Source: Klebsiella sp. RHBSTW-00484 (GTDB lineage Bacteria; Pseudomonadota; Gammaproteobacteria; Enterobacterales; Enterobacteriaceae). Taken from it: a stretch of DNA of 64,000 nucleotides. The notes under the pieces are model-generated. The model ran no database searches, was not told where the DNA came from, and saw nothing but the letters and a program-made list of their open reading frames with translations. Numbering within the stretch: position 1 is the first letter of the stretch; each line of letters begins with the position of its first letter. Positions 37,457-47,617 of this stretch are shown here, piece after piece. The DNA lies in NCBI RefSeq assembly GCF_013705725.1, contig NZ_CP055481.1, positions 6,200,001 to 6,264,000 on the forward strand, written 5' to 3'. The translations under genes and the position numbers were made by a program.

Positions 37457-39280
37457 TTAATCTTCTTTAGAACCACGCATCGCGCGTTTACGATCGTTCT
37501 CGGTCAGATGACGCTTACGGATACGGACAGAAGTCGGGGTGACTTCTACCAGTTCGTCGTCATCGATGAACTCAAGAGCTTGCTCCAGCGTCATTTTCAG
37601 TGCCGGAACCAGGGTCGTCGCTTCGTCAGTACCGGAAGCACGCATGTTGGTCAGTTTCTTACCGGTCAGGCAGTTTACAGTCAGGTCGTTAGAACGACTG
37701 TGAATACCGATGATCTGGCCTTCGTAAACTTCTGCACCGTGACCCAGGAACAGCTTACCGCGGTCCTGCAGGCTAAACAGTGCGAACGCAACCGCTTTAC
37801 CCTGGCCATTGGAGATCAGAACGCCGTTCTGACGCTGACCCACATCACCCGCACGAACGTCGTCGTAATGGCTGAAGGTGGAGTACAGCAGACCGGTACC
37901 GGAGGTCATGGTCATGAATTCTGAACGGAAGCCGATCAGACCACGGCTTGGGATCACGTAGTCGAGACGTACGCGGCCTTTGCCATCTGGATTCATGTTT
38001 TTCAGATCGCCTTTACGCTCACCCAGTGCCTGCATCACAGAACCCTGGTGCTGTTCTTCGACGTCCAGCGTGACGTTTTCGAACGGCTCTTGTTTACGGC
38101 CATCGATTTCGCGGAAGATAACTTTCGGACGGGAAACCGCCATCTCGAAACCTTCACGACGCATGTTCTCGATAAGAACAGACAGGTGCAGTTCACCACG
38201 GCCAGAAACGCGGAATGCGTCTGCATCCGGAGTTTCTTCAACGCGCAGCGCCACGTTGTGCACCAGCTCTTTGTTCAGGCGGTCAAGGATCTGACGAGAG
38301 GTAACGTACTTACCTTCTTTGCCACAGAACGGAGAGGTGTTAACGCAGAAGAACATGGTTACGGTCGGCTCATCAACAGACAGCGCCGGCAGCGCTTCAA
38401 CATTCTGCGTATCGCAGATGGTGTCAGAGATGTTCAGCTCGCCCAGACCGGTGATCGCGATGATATCGCCAGCTTCTGCAACGTCGCTCTCGATACGCTC
38501 AAGACCCAGATGGGTCAGAACTTTACCGACTTTACCGTTACGGGTTTTGCCTTCGCTATCAACGATAGTAACCTGCTGGTTCGGCTTCACTTTACCGCGT
38601 TTGATGCGGCCGATGCCGATGACGCCAACGTAGTTGTTGTAGTCCAGCTGGGAGATTTGCATCTGCAGCGGGCCATCAAGGTCAACGTTCGGAGCCGGTA
38701 CGCGATCGACGATAGTCTGATACAGCGGAGTCATATCGTCAGCCATATCTTCGTGATCCAGACCCGCAATACCGTTCAGCGCAGAAGCGTAAACGATAGG
38801 GAAGTCCAGCTGTTCGTCGGTAGCGTCGAGGTTTACGAACAGGTCGAATACCTGATCGACAACCCAGTCAGGGCGTGCGCCCGGACGGTCAACTTTGTTG
38901 ATAACAACAATTGGCTTCAGGCCATGAGCAAAGGCTTTTTTGGTCACGAAGCGCGTCTGCGGCATCGGACCATCCATTGCATCAACGACCAGCAGAACGG
39001 AATCGACCATGGACATGACACGTTCAACTTCACCACCAAAGTCGGCGTGCCCCGGGGTATCAACGATGTTGATACGGTAATCATTCCATTTGATAGCGGT
39101 GTTTTTAGCCAGGATGGTAATCCCACGCTCTTTCTCCAAATCGTTGGAGTCCATCACACGCTCTTGAGTTTCGGCACGCGCATCGAACGTACCGGATTGC
39201 TGCAGCAGCTTATCAACCAGGGTAGTTTTACCATGGTCAACGTGCGCGATGATGGCGATGTTACGCAAATTTTCGATCAC
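37457..39280 (-). CDS. typA: TypA/BipA ribosome-associated translational GTPase
   Basis: 607-aa GTPase, same length as E. coli BipA, acting in 50S assembly at low temperature. G motifs: [35 protein letters not shown]. The C-terminal part includes [19 protein letters not shown] and a basic tail [18 protein letters not shown]. Convergent with ompL and divergent from glnA. A 417-aa open frame on the opposite strand is a shadow. Confidence 0.97.
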   Translation of the reverse strand: MIENLRNIAIIAHVDHGKTTLVDKLLQQSGTFDARAETQERVMDSNDLEKERGITILAKNTAIKWNDYRINIVDTPGHADFGGEVERVMSMVDSVLLVVDAMDGPMPQTRFVTKKAFAHGLKPIVVINKVDRPGARPDWVVDQVFDLFVNLDATDEQLDFPIVYASALNGIAGLDHEDMADDMTPLYQTIVDRVPAPNVDLDGPLQMQISQLDYNNYVGVIGIGRIKRGKVKPNQQVTIVDSEGKTRNGKVGKVLTHLGLERIESDVAEAGDIIAITGLGELNISDTICDTQNVEALPALSVDEPTVTMFFCVNTSPFCGKEGKYVTSRQILDRLNKELVHNVALRVEETPDADAFRVSGRGELHLSVLIENMRREGFEMAVSRPKVIFREIDGRKQEPFENVTLDVEEQHQGSVMQALGERKGDLKNMNPDGKGRVRLDYVIPSRGLIGFRSEFMTMTSGTGLLYSTFSHYDDVRAGDVGQRQNGVLISNGQGKAVAFALFSLQDRGKLFLGHGAEVYEGQIIGIHSRSNDLTVNCLTGKKLTNMRASGTDEATTLVPALKMTLEQALEFIDDDELVEVTPTSVRIRKRHLTENDRKRAMRGSKED

Positions 39281-39463
39281 AACTTTGCCTCAGGCATTTA
39301 GAAATAGCGCGTTATTGTACACGGATTAATCGCACTACAAAACAGGATCACAAACATCCCCCGCAAACAAGTATTGCAGAGTTTCTTTGTGACCGCTTTC
39401 ACGGAGCGTTAAAAGGGTTATTAAAGGTCAATTGCACCAAATAAGTGCCCAATGTTCACACAA

Positions 39464-39523
39464 TTGCACTATTATAGTGCAACGCATTCATAATGGTGCA
39501 GCCCTTTTGCACGATGGTGTGCA
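39464..39523 (+). promoter_or_regulatory. NtrC enhancer sites upstream of glnA
   Basis: TTGCACTATTATAGTGCAA (39464-39482) is a near-perfect NtrC palindrome (TGCAC-N7-GTGCA). A second, weaker one, TGCAC-GATGGT-GTGCA, lies at 39508-39523 with N6 spacing; a further half-site TTGCACCAA is at 39431-39439. They are 30-90 bp upstream of the sigma-54 promoter, as at E. coli glnAp2. Confidence 0.85.
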
Positions 39524-39553
39524 TGATAACGCCTTTTGGGGGCAATTTAAAAG

Positions 39554-39571
39554 TTGGCACAGATTTCGCTT
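39554..39571 (+). promoter_or_regulatory. glnAp2 sigma-54 promoter
   Basis: TTGGCACAGATTTCGCTT has the -24 GG and -12 GC elements of RpoN promoters and is the same as the known E. coli glnAp2 core. It lies ~90 bp upstream of the glnA ATG and is activated by phosphorylated NtrC from the third gene of this operon. Confidence 0.93.
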
Positions 39572-39659
39572 TATATTTTTTAAGGCAACAACGCCACCTT
39601 AAGCAGTTAGAAAGTTTTCGTTACCACGACGACAATGACCAATCCGGGAGAGTTTAAGT

Positions 39660-41069
39660 ATGTCCGCTGAACACGTTTTGACGATGCTGAACGAGCACGA
39701 AGTGAAGTTTGTCGATCTGCGCTTCACCGATACCAAAGGTAAAGAACAGCACGTTACTATTCCTTCTCATCAGGTAAATGCCGAATTCTTCGAAGAAGGC
39801 AAAATGTTTGATGGCTCCTCGATTGGCGGCTGGAAAGGTATTAACGAATCCGACATGGTTCTGATGCCGGATGCAACTACCGCGCTGATCGACCCGTTCT
39901 ACGAAGAACCGACGCTGATCATCCGTTGCGATATCCTGGAACCAGGCACCCTGCAGGGCTATGACCGTGACCCGCGCTCCATCGCCAAACGTGCGGAAGA
40001 ATACCTGCGCGCAACCGGCATTGCGGATACCGTGCTGTTCGGGCCAGAACCAGAATTCTTCCTGTTCGATGACATCCGTTTTGGTGCGTCTATCTCCGGT
40101 TCTCACGTTGCTATCGATGATATCGAAGGCGCATGGAACTCTTCCACCAAATATGAAGGCGGCAACAAAGGCCACCGTCCGGGCGTGAAAGGCGGTTATT
40201 TCCCGGTTCCGCCGGTAGACTCTTCTCAGGATATCCGTTCGACCATGTGTATGATCATGGAAGAGATGGGCCTGGTTGTTGAAGCTCACCACCACGAAGT
40301 GGCAACTGCCGGTCAGAACGAAATCGCTACCCGCTTTAATACTATGACCAAAAAAGCGGACGAAATTCAGATCTACAAATACGTCGTGCACAACGTCGCA
40401 CACCGCTTCGGTAAAACGGCGACCTTTATGCCAAAACCGATGTTCGGCGATAACGGTTCCGGTATGCACTGCCACATGTCCCTGTCCAAGAACGGCGTAA
40501 ACCTGTTCTCTGGCGACAAATACGCAGGCCTGTCTGAACAAGCGCTGTTCTACATCGGCGGCGTAATCAAGCACGCTAAAGCCATTAACGCCCTGGCGAA
40601 CCCGACCACCAACTCTTACAAGCGTCTGGTCCCGGGTTACGAAGCACCGGTCATGCTGGCTTACTCTGCCCGTAACCGCTCCGCTTCCATCCGTATTCCG
40701 GTAGTGACCTCTCCGAAAGCGCGTCGTATCGAAGTCCGCTTCCCGGATCCGGCTGCTAACCCGTACCTGTGCTTTGCTGCACTGCTGATGGCTGGCCTTG
40801 ACGGTATCAAGAACAAAATCCATCCGGGCGAAGCGATGGACAAAAACCTGTACGATCTGCCGCCGGAAGAAGCGAAAGAGATCCCACAGGTTGCAGGTTC
40901 TCTGGAAGAAGCATTGAACGAACTGGATGCTGACCGTGAATTCCTGACCGCTGGTGGCGTATTCACCAACGACGCAATCGATGCTTACATCGCCCTGCGT
41001 ATTGAAGAGAACGACCGTGTACGCATGACTCCGCACCCGGTTGAGTTCGAGCTGTACTACAGCGTTTAA
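39660..41069 (+). CDS. glnA: glutamine synthetase, type I
   Basis: ATP-dependent glutamine synthesis from glutamate and ammonia; dodecameric GSI-beta. 469 aa, as in E. coli. Motifs: [22 protein letters not shown] metal site, [18 protein letters not shown], and adenylylation Tyr in [15 protein letters not shown] lies 10 nt before ATG. First gene of glnALG; regulated by NtrC through glnAp2 and post-translationally by adenylylation. A 460-aa antisense frame is a shadow. Confidence 0.98.
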   Translation: MSAEHVLTMLNEHEVKFVDLRFTDTKGKEQHVTIPSHQVNAEFFEEGKMFDGSSIGGWKGINESDMVLMPDATTALIDPFYEEPTLIIRCDILEPGTLQGYDRDPRSIAKRAEEYLRATGIADTVLFGPEPEFFLFDDIRFGASISGSHVAIDDIEGAWNSSTKYEGGNKGHRPGVKGGYFPVPPVDSSQDIRSTMCMIMEEMGLVVEAHHHEVATAGQNEIATRFNTMTKKADEIQIYKYVVHNVAHRFGKTATFMPKPMFGDNGSGMHCHMSLSKNGVNLFSGDKYAGLSEQALFYIGGVIKHAKAINALANPTTNSYKRLVPGYEAPVMLAYSARNRSASIRIPVVTSPKARRIEVRFPDPAANPYLCFAALLMAGLDGIKNKIHPGEAMDKNLYDLPPEEAKEIPQVAGSLEEALNELDADREFLTAGGVFTNDAIDAYIALRIEENDRVRMTPHPVEFELYYSV

Positions 41070-41168
41070 TTTTGCTGTAAATCCGCGGTATTCCGTGTTG
41101 TGGCGTGGGGTACCGAGGATGTTTTGTTGCCGTGGAAACTTTCAGCCCATCTCAGGATGGGCTTTTTT
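41070..41168 (+). ncRNA. glnA 3' UTR with terminator; possible GlnZ sRNA source
   Basis: The 3' UTR ends in a rho-independent terminator, AGCCCATC-TCA-GGATGGGCT plus T-run (41141-41168), which limits readthrough into glnLG. In E. coli and Salmonella the glnA 3' UTR is processed to the sRNA GlnZ. The location and terminator fit; the seed region was not compared, so the RNA call is tentative and the terminator call is firm. Confidence 0.5.
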
Positions 41169-41213
41169 CTCCACCAACGCGCTGATCTCATGAGCTTTTT
41201 ACTCATAAAAAGC

Positions 41214-41235
41214 TATACTGCACTAAAATGGTGCA
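41214..41235 (+). promoter_or_regulatory. glnL promoter overlapped by an NtrC site
   Basis: TATACT (41214-41219) is a good -10 box and TGCACTAAAATGGTGCA (41219-41235) is a strong NtrC palindrome right over the expected transcription start. This is the E. coli glnLp arrangement, where NtrC represses its own operon's internal promoter. Confidence 0.88.
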
Positions 41236-41257
41236 CTCTAATTCAGGAGACTGTCAG

Positions 41258-42307
41258 ATGGCAACAGGCACACTGCCCGATGCTGGGCAGATCCTTAACT
41301 CTTTAATCAACAGTATCTTACTGGTCGATGACGACCTGGCGGTGCATTACGCGAACCCGGCTGCACAGCAGTTGCTGGCGCAAAGCTCACGTAAGCTATT
41401 TGGTACCCCGCTCCCGGAGCTGTTGAGCTATTTCTCGCTGAATATTGGTCTCATGCAGGAGAGCCTGCAGGCGGGCCAGGGCTTTACCGATAACGAAGTG
41501 ACGCTGGTCATCGATGGTCGGTCTCATATCCTGTCTCTGACGGCACAGCGCCTTCCTGAGGGCTACATTTTGCTGGAAATGGCACCGATGGATAATCAGC
41601 GTCGTCTGAGCCAGGAACAGCTTCAGCACGCACAGCAGATTGCCGCGCGTGACTTAGTGCGCGGTTTGGCCCACGAGATTAAAAACCCGTTGGGTGGCCT
41701 GCGCGGTGCAGCGCAGTTGCTGAGCAAAGCGCTGCCCGATCCTTCGTTGACGGAATACACCAAAGTCATCATTGAACAGGCCGATCGGCTAAGAAATCTG
41801 GTCGACCGCCTGCTGGGACCGCAGCATCCTGGAATGCACGTCACAGAGAGCATTCACAAGGTTGCAGAGCGAGTGGTGAAGCTGGTGTCTATGGAGTTGC
41901 CGGATAACGTCAAACTGGTTCGTGATTACGACCCAAGCCTGCCGGAACTCCCACACGACCCGGATCAAATTGAACAAGTGCTGCTGAATATCGTCCGCAA
42001 TGCGCTGCAAGCGCTGGGACCTGATGGCGGAGAGATAGTCCTGCGTACCCGCACGGCGTTCCAGCTGACCCTGCACGGGGTTCGCTACCGCCTTGCAGCA
42101 CGTATTGACGTTGAAGATAACGGCCCGGGAATACCGTCTCACTTACAGGATACGCTGTTTTATCCGATGGTGAGCGGGCGCGAAGGCGGTACTGGCCTCG
42201 GGCTGTCTATCGCCCGCAGCCTTATCGATCAGCACTCCGGCAAAATTGAATTTACCAGTTGGCCAGGGCATACCGAATTCTCGGTGTACCTGCCTATTCG
42301 GAAGTAG
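41258..42307 (+). CDS. glnL: NtrB (GlnL) nitrogen-sensing histidine kinase/phosphatase
   Basis: Cytoplasmic kinase that phosphorylates or dephosphorylates NtrC in response to PII. 349 aa, as in E. coli. N-terminal PAS domain (residues ~10-115), phosphoacceptor His in [12 protein letters not shown], ATPase motifs [17 protein letters not shown], and [11 protein letters not shown]. The ATG at 41258 has CAGGAGAC upstream; 10 residues upstream in frame are ruled out by the overlapping promoter. Confidence 0.97.
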   Translation: MATGTLPDAGQILNSLINSILLVDDDLAVHYANPAAQQLLAQSSRKLFGTPLPELLSYFSLNIGLMQESLQAGQGFTDNEVTLVIDGRSHILSLTAQRLPEGYILLEMAPMDNQRRLSQEQLQHAQQIAARDLVRGLAHEIKNPLGGLRGAAQLLSKALPDPSLTEYTKVIIEQADRLRNLVDRLLGPQHPGMHVTESIHKVAERVVKLVSMELPDNVKLVRDYDPSLPELPHDPDQIEQVLLNIVRNALQALGPDGGEIVLRTRTAFQLTLHGVRYRLAARIDVEDNGPGIPSHLQDTLFYPMVSGREGGTGLGLSIARSLIDQHSGKIEFTSWPGHTEFSVYLPIRK

Positions 42308-42315
42308 AGGTGTTT

Positions 42316-43725
42316 ATGCAACGAGGGATAGCATGGATCGTTGATGACGATAGCTCCATCCGTTGGGTGCTTGAACGCGCGCTCACCGGGGCTGGCTTGA
42401 GTTGTACAACGTTTGAGAGCGGCAGCGAGGTGCTTGATGCCCTCACCACCAAAACCCCGGATGTCCTGCTGTCTGATATCCGTATGCCGGGAATGGATGG
42501 GCTGGCGCTGCTGAAACAAATTAAACAGCGTCACCCGATGCTCCCGGTCATCATAATGACGGCGCATTCAGATCTGGACGCGGCGGTCAGCGCTTATCAG
42601 CAAGGTGCCTTTGATTATCTGCCAAAACCGTTTGATATTGATGAAGCGGTGGCGCTGGTCGACCGCGCAATCAGCCATTATCAGGAACAACAGCAGCCGC
42701 GAAATGCGCCAATAAATAGCCCAGCGGCCGATATTATCGGCGAAGCGCCAGCAATGCAGGACGTTTTTCGCATTATAGGCCGCCTGTCGCGTTCCTCCAT
42801 CAGCGTGCTGATCAACGGCGAGTCTGGTACCGGTAAAGAGCTAGTTGCCCATGCTCTGCACCGCCACAGCCCGCGCGCTAAGGCACCATTTATCGCGCTG
42901 AATATGGCGGCAATCCCCAAAGACTTGATTGAATCAGAACTGTTCGGCCACGAGAAAGGGGCCTTTACGGGCGCGAATACCGTACGCCAGGGGCGTTTTG
43001 AACAGGCAGACGGCGGCACGTTGTTCCTCGATGAAATCGGCGATATGCCGCTGGACGTACAAACTCGGTTGCTGCGCGTGCTGGCTGATGGCCAGTTTTA
43101 TCGCGTAGGCGGCTATGCTCCGGTGAAAGTGGATGTGCGCATTATCGCCGCCACCCACCAGAATCTTGAGCTGCGCGTACAGGAAGGAAAATTCCGCGAG
43201 GACTTATTCCACCGCCTGAACGTGATTCGCGTCCATCTCCCGCCGCTACGCGAGCGTCGGGAAGATATTCCGCGTCTGGCGCGCCACTTCCTGCAAGTTG
43301 CCGCTCGTGAACTCGGCGTTGAAGCCAAGCTACTGCACCCGGAAACGGAGATGGCGCTAACCCGGCTGGCCTGGCCGGGTAACGTGCGTCAACTGGAGAA
43401 CACCTGTCGTTGGCTGACGGTGATGGCGGCAGGCCAGGAGGTTCTGACCCAGGATCTTCCCAGTGAGCTGTTTGAAACCGCGATACCGGATAATCCGACG
43501 CAAATGCTGCCGGATAGCTGGGCCACGCTGTTGGGGCAATGGGCCGACCGCGCTTTACGTTCCGGTCATCAAAACCTGCTGTCAGAAGCACAGCCGGAGA
43601 TGGAGCGCACGCTATTGACCACCGCGCTACGCCACACTCAGGGGCATAAACAAGAAGCAGCACGCCTGCTGGGATGGGGCCGTAATACGTTGACACGTAA
43701 GCTAAAAGAACTGGGAATGGAGTAG
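42316..43725 (+). CDS. glnG: NtrC (GlnG) sigma-54-dependent response regulator
   Basis: 469 aa, as in E. coli. Receiver with phosphorylated Asp54 (LLSDIRMPGMDG), AAA+ domain with Walker A GESGTGKE, GAFTGA loop contacting sigma-54, Walker B GGTLFLDEIGD, and a C-terminal Fis-type HTH (HKQEAARLLGWGRNTLTRKLKELG). Start ATG 42316 lies 8 nt after the glnL stop. Its binding sites are visible at 39464-39523 and 41219-41235. Confidence 0.98.
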   Translation: MQRGIAWIVDDDSSIRWVLERALTGAGLSCTTFESGSEVLDALTTKTPDVLLSDIRMPGMDGLALLKQIKQRHPMLPVIIMTAHSDLDAAVSAYQQGAFDYLPKPFDIDEAVALVDRAISHYQEQQQPRNAPINSPAADIIGEAPAMQDVFRIIGRLSRSSISVLINGESGTGKELVAHALHRHSPRAKAPFIALNMAAIPKDLIESELFGHEKGAFTGANTVRQGRFEQADGGTLFLDEIGDMPLDVQTRLLRVLADGQFYRVGGYAPVKVDVRIIAATHQNLELRVQEGKFREDLFHRLNVIRVHLPPLRERREDIPRLARHFLQVAARELGVEAKLLHPETEMALTRLAWPGNVRQLENTCRWLTVMAAGQEVLTQDLPSELFETAIPDNPTQMLPDSWATLLGQWADRALRSGHQNLLSEAQPEMERTLLTTALRHTQGHKQEAARLLGWGRNTLTRKLKELGME

Positions 43726-43835
43726 TAGAACAGTGTCGTGTAAAAAATAGTCTGCCAGCGCAAACTGCTGCTATTTTGTACTTTACTGTTCAAATGCGTT
43801 GAGTATGATCGTGCCCGGAAAGACAGGGGGAAATC

Positions 43836-43946
43836 ATGCTTGAATCACTCATAAATATTATATCGAGCGGTGTCGCAGCCGGTCATACCCCGCAGACGGC
43901 AATAGCTGCTGTTTTGTGTGCGGCGATGGTTGGATTGTTTAGCTGA
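43836..43946 (+). CDS. yshB: YshB small protein
   Basis: A 36-aa ORF reading MLESLINIISSGVAAG-, then HTPQTAIAAVLCAAMVGLFS, which matches E. coli YshB in length, position (between glnG and hemN) and most residues, including HTPQTA.AAVLCAAM.GLFS. Hydrophobic C-terminal half suggests a membrane small protein. AGGGGG lies 6 nt before the ATG. In Salmonella YshB has been linked to intracellular survival. Confidence 0.88.
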   Translation: MLESLINIISSGVAAGHTPQTAIAAVLCAAMVGLFS

Positions 43947-43983
43947 TAATTCACCCTCTCCCGGCAAGGAGAGGGTGAATAGA

Positions 43984-45357
43984 TTAAATCACGCGTGAAA
44001 ACTGCTGCATCCGTGCTTTCTGGCGCAAATATGCGTCAAAGCACATGCATATGTTGCGAATCAGCAAGCGGCCTTTCGGCGTCACCTGAATCCCTTTCTC
44101 ATCCACATCCACCAGCCCGTCTTTGGCCAGCGGCGCCAACAGTTTCATATCTTCAGTGAAGTAGTCATTGAAATCTAAGCCCCACTGAGTTTCTACAGCG
44201 GAGAAATCGAGACGGAAATTGCAGATCAGCGCTTTAATAACATCGCGACGAATACAGTCATCGCGAGTCAACGCAATGCCACGCCATAAGGCCGTTCCGG
44301 TTTCATCAATCTGCTGATAATACTGCTTCAGCTCTTTTTGGTTCTGCGCATAGCAGTCGCCAATCATACTGATCGCCGAAACACCCAGCCCCAGCAGATC
44401 GGAATCCCCTTGGGTGGTATAGCCCTGGAAGTTGCGATGCAAAATACCTTCACGTTGGGCTATCGCCAGTTCATCGTCCGGACGAGCAAAGTGGTCCATA
44501 CCGATAAACTGATACCCCGCGGCGGTCAGCGAATCGATAGTCTCCTGCAGGATATCCAGCTTTTGCTCGGCAGAAGGCAAATCGGCATCTTTGATTTTGC
44601 GCTGTGCGGCGAAGAGCGTCGGCAAATGCGCATAGTTAAATACGCTCAGACGATCGGGATTTAGCTCAGCCACCCGCTGGAGCGTAAATGCAAAGCTCTC
44701 TGGCGTTTGCTTCGGCAGTCCGTAAATCAGATCGATATTGGTAGAAGTAAAGCCAATCTCTCGGGCATGGTTGAGCAGGGCGAAGATAAACTCTTCATCC
44801 TGCTCGCGGTTCACCAGGCGCTGCACCTCTTTGTTGAAGTCCTGCACGCCCATGCTCAAGCGGTTGAAACCTTCAGCGCGTAAATGATCCAGTACATCAA
44901 GCTCAATTTCACGTGGATCGACTTCAATGGAAATCTCAGCCTCGGCATTAAAATTGAAATGCGTACGCAGCAGGCTCATCAGGCGGCTAATTTGCGCCTT
45001 ATTTAAATATGTCGGCGTACCGCCGCCCCAATGCAGTTGGTTAACCTGGCGACCCGCAAAAAGCGGCGCGCGATGGATAATCTCCTGCTCAAGGACGTCC
45101 AGATACTGATCGGCTTTATGCTGCTGGCGGGTGACAATTTTATTGCAGCCACAAAAATAGCAGAGCTTATGGCAAAACGGGATATGCACATATAGCGATA
45201 GAGGTCGCTGCGGATAACGGGCTACCGCTGCATCAAATTCAGCAGCGCCAAATTCCGGAGAAAACTCCAGCGCGGTGGGGTACGAAGTATAACGCGGCCC
45301 GGAATAGTTATATTTTTGGATCAGGGCCAGATCCCAGTCGATTAACTGCACAGACAT
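43984..45357 (-). CDS. hemN: oxygen-independent coproporphyrinogen III dehydrogenase
   Basis: Radical-SAM enzyme of anaerobic haem synthesis. 457 aa as in E. coli; cluster motif CHKLCYFCGC, GGGTPTYLN, and C-terminal HemN domain. Start set at MSVQLIDWD (45357); a 28-residue upstream extension is the tail region of the small upstream gene. AAGGAG lies 6 nt upstream of the ATG. Last gene of the yihI run. Confidence 0.97.
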   Translation of the reverse strand: MSVQLIDWDLALIQKYNYSGPRYTSYPTALEFSPEFGAAEFDAAVARYPQRPLSLYVHIPFCHKLCYFCGCNKIVTRQQHKADQYLDVLEQEIIHRAPLFAGRQVNQLHWGGGTPTYLNKAQISRLMSLLRTHFNFNAEAEISIEVDPREIELDVLDHLRAEGFNRLSMGVQDFNKEVQRLVNREQDEEFIFALLNHAREIGFTSTNIDLIYGLPKQTPESFAFTLQRVAELNPDRLSVFNYAHLPTLFAAQRKIKDADLPSAEQKLDILQETIDSLTAAGYQFIGMDHFARPDDELAIAQREGILHRNFQGYTTQGDSDLLGLGVSAISMIGDCYAQNQKELKQYYQQIDETGTALWRGIALTRDDCIRRDVIKALICNFRLDFSAVETQWGLDFNDYFTEDMKLLAPLAKDGLVDVDEKGIQVTPKGRLLIRNICMCFDAYLRQKARMQQFSRVI

Positions 45358-45359
45358 GC

Positions 45360-45542
45360 TCACTCCTTCCGATGGTGCCGTCGGCGGGTACGCCGCTCCG
45401 GCCCAACCACACCTGGGGTAATGAGCCGGTTGCGCAGCCATTTCTGACGCCGCGACAACCGTCGTAGTTTAACGAATAACCACAGCAGATAACATATAAC
45501 CAAAAGGGTTATAAGTAGGACCGGGAATCCGATGGGGTGCAA
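45360..45542 (-). CDS. small membrane protein between yihI and hemN
   Basis: A 60-aa frame from a TTG 4 nt after the yihI stop to a TGA just before the hemN ATG. It has one strong transmembrane helix (GFPVLLITLLVICYLLWLFV) followed by a very basic tail (RRLSRRQKWLRNR...RRTRRRHHRKE). The tight spacing suggests a real coupled gene; in vibrios a DUF2489 membrane protein lies at this place, and this may be a shortened relative. A weak start codon and no close Shine-Dalgarno keep confidence moderate. Confidence 0.5.
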   Translation of the reverse strand: MHPIGFPVLLITLLVICYLLWLFVKLRRLSRRQKWLRNRLITPGVVGPERRTRRRHHRKE

Positions 45543-45545
45543 ATG

Positions 45546-46052
45546 TTAGTTTCCGCCCTTCAGCAAACGCATCATATCTTCTTTGCGTTCTTCCTCTTCT
45601 TCATCTTCGTCATCATCGTAGGAGAGGCCGAGCTGTTGCATCAGTTCATCAATACGATCCAGTTTGGCATCAACCCAGGTCTGCTCTTCAGCATTCAAGG
45701 TTCCGCCCTCTTCCAGACGTTCCAGCAGCGCGTCCAGGCGCTCATCGTTCTCCAGCAAATCCAGCTCAGCCTGCGGTGAAAGCATAGGTTTCTCGCTCTT
45801 CGGTTTGTGCTGCTTAATCACTGGGGCATTCTCTGTCACACCCAGCGGGATCGGTTTTTTGCTGCCAATGCGCGGATCTTGCTGTTGGCCTTGTTTTTTA
45901 CCCGCAGAGGCGGCATCACCACCGGTCGCACGACTTCCTGCCGCATGACCGCGATGTTTCTTCTGCTGCTTACGATCGCGAGCTTCCTGGTTCAATTCTT
46001 CACGCGTTTTGCGACTTTTTTTGCCACGAGGTACAGATGTCGGTTTTTTCAT
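45546..46052 (-). CDS. yihI: Der GTPase-activating protein YihI
   Basis: 168-aa modulator of the ribosome-assembly GTPase Der. The N-terminal half is strikingly basic ([23 protein letters not shown]...), the C-terminal half acidic ([17 protein letters not shown]), as in E. coli YihI. Co-directional with hemN. The csrC RNA gene lies immediately upstream on the same strand. Confidence 0.95.
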   Translation of the reverse strand: MKKPTSVPRGKKSRKTREELNQEARDRKQQKKHRGHAAGSRATGGDAASAGKKQGQQQDPRIGSKKPIPLGVTENAPVIKQHKPKSEKPMLSPQAELDLLENDERLDALLERLEEGGTLNAEEQTWVDAKLDRIDELMQQLGLSYDDDEDEEEEERKEDMMRLLKGGN

Positions 46053-46120
46053 GGTGTTAATCTTCAGGCCGTTTTCTTCAGTATAGAATTGAGGCGGAAT
46101 CTAGCAGAAAGCAAGCAAAG

Positions 46121-46362
46121 AAAAAAGGCGACAGATTACTCTGTCGCCTTTTTCCGCACTGACAACCCTTAATGGGTTTCTACTTTCCATGTTAGCTAAC
46201 GACAACCCCTGTCTTTCCTTTAGCTACCAACAGTCCCTGTTACATCCATTTCCTTTTAAAACGTCTCCAGACGCCTGTCATCCTGACAATCCGTAGTCCT
46301 CGCCTCCTGGCGCTTCCTGACACCTCGTCCTGAGTATTAATCCTGTTAGCTTCCTTCGCCCT
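46121..46362 (-). ncRNA. csrC: CsrC small RNA
   Basis: About 242 nt on the minus strand between yihI and engB, the E. coli csrC position. It contains many GGA motifs in hairpin loops (for example AGCTAACAGGATTAA, GCGCCAGGAGGC, GTCAGGATGAC, GTCTGGAGAC), which sequester CsrA. It ends with a terminator hairpin GGCGACAGA-GTAA-TCTGTCGCC plus T-run. A -10 TAAAGT precedes the 5' end, which is placed to within a few bases. Confidence 0.9.
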
Positions 46363-46635
46363 TGCCCGCTACTTTACTGGTTTAAGAAAAACCTACAACC
46401 AGCAACGGTATAAAAAATGCTAATTTCAGAATCTTCTCTTCATTTAATTGTATGATTTATAGAGCGTTAGTTATTTTTTAATCAGGCTTTTCTCACAAAT
46501 GTCTTATATCAACAATGGCCAATGTCTCACAAAGCATGTGGCTTTTACTCACACCAGTGGGTTGCGGTAAAAACAGCCTTTTTCTATTGTTCAGGTATAA
46601 TCCCCGTCATAGCCTGATTAACGGAGACGACCGTC

Positions 46636-47268
46636 TTGACCAACTGGAATTATCAACTGACGCATTTTGTCACTAGCGCACCAGATATCCGCCATCTTCC
46701 TTCTGATACCGGTATCGAAGTGGCATTCGCTGGCCGCTCTAACGCAGGGAAATCCAGCGCCCTGAATACGCTGACTAACCAGAAAAGCCTTGCTCGTACA
46801 TCAAAGACGCCTGGTCGTACGCAGCTCATTAACCTGTTTGAAGTTGCTGAGGGAAAACGTCTGGTCGACCTGCCAGGCTATGGTTACGCTCAAGTTCCTG
46901 AAGAGATGAAAATCAAATGGCAGCGGGCGCTGGGTGAATACCTGGAAAAACGCCTGTGTCTTAAAGGACTGGTCATACTGATGGATATCCGGCATCCGCT
47001 TAAAGATCTCGATCAGCAGATGATCCTATGGGCCGTCGAAAGCGATATCCCGGTTCTTGTGCTGCTGACTAAAGCCGATAAGCTGGCCAGTGGCGCGCGC
47101 AAAGCCCAGCTCAACCAAGTCCGTGAAGCAGTAATCGCATTTAATGGTGATGTGCAAGTGGAAGCATTTTCTTCCCTGAAGAAGCAGGGCGTAGATAAAC
47201 TGCGTCAGAAACTGGATAGCTGGTATAACGACATTCCTCCTCAGGAAGAGCCTGAAGACGGCGAGTAA
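46636..47268 (+). CDS. engB: ribosome-biogenesis GTPase EngB (YihA/YsxC)
   Basis: 210-aa essential GTPase for 50S assembly: G1 [10 protein letters not shown]2 region [11 protein letters not shown]3 DLPGYGYA, G4 TKAD. TTG start at 46636 follows GGAGACGACCG, as in E. coli. It is divergent from csrC. An ATG-less start is normal for this gene. Confidence 0.96.
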   Translation: MTNWNYQLTHFVTSAPDIRHLPSDTGIEVAFAGRSNAGKSSALNTLTNQKSLARTSKTPGRTQLINLFEVAEGKRLVDLPGYGYAQVPEEMKIKWQRALGEYLEKRLCLKGLVILMDIRHPLKDLDQQMILWAVESDIPVLVLLTKADKLASGARKAQLNQVREAVIAFNGDVQVEAFSSLKKQGVDKLRQKLDSWYNDIPPQEEPEDGE

Positions 47269-47363
47269 TTATCGTCAATTTTCCCGGGTATGGGCATACA
47301 GAGCCTTATCCGGGCAGCCTGCCTTGCCAATATCAATACGCAAAAAATTTTCTTTCACGCAAT

Positions 47364-47471
47364 AAAAAACGCCCCGGTCATAAATGACCGGGGCGGCTAA
47401 AATATTCAGCCAAATCCGATTACGTGAAGTAAAAGGTCTGAAAGATAGAACATCTTACCTCTGTACCCTAC
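47364..47471 (-). ncRNA. spf: Spot 42 RNA
   Basis: 108 nt on the minus strand between polA and engB. The 5' end GTAGGGTACAGAGGTAAGAT and the central TTCAGACCTTTTACTTCACG are the conserved Spot 42 sequences; it ends in the hairpin CGCCCCGGTCA-TTTA-TGACCGGGGCG and a T-run. It is an Hfq sRNA repressing galK and other catabolic genes, and is itself repressed by cAMP-CRP; a possible CRP half-match lies at 47547-47562. Confidence 0.96.
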
Positions 47472-47617
47472 GTCTTTAACTCTACTCTTGTTTCCGTTAT
47501 GGATAAAGCATTTTTGTAGTTTATTTTCAGTCTTTACATAGCAAATTCAAATGATCATCACAAAACGGTATAAGTTATGTTACTCACTTACAAAAAATGG
47601 CCTTATGTACTGAACAC

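Noticed and set aside
38048..39301. 417-aa ORF on the plus strand opposite typA
   Set aside because: It mirrors typA codons; its composition is typical of an antisense shadow, and typA is complete with all motifs.
39654..41036. 460-aa ORF opposite glnA
   Set aside because: Antisense shadow of a highly expressed, codon-biased gene; no start signal or family motif.
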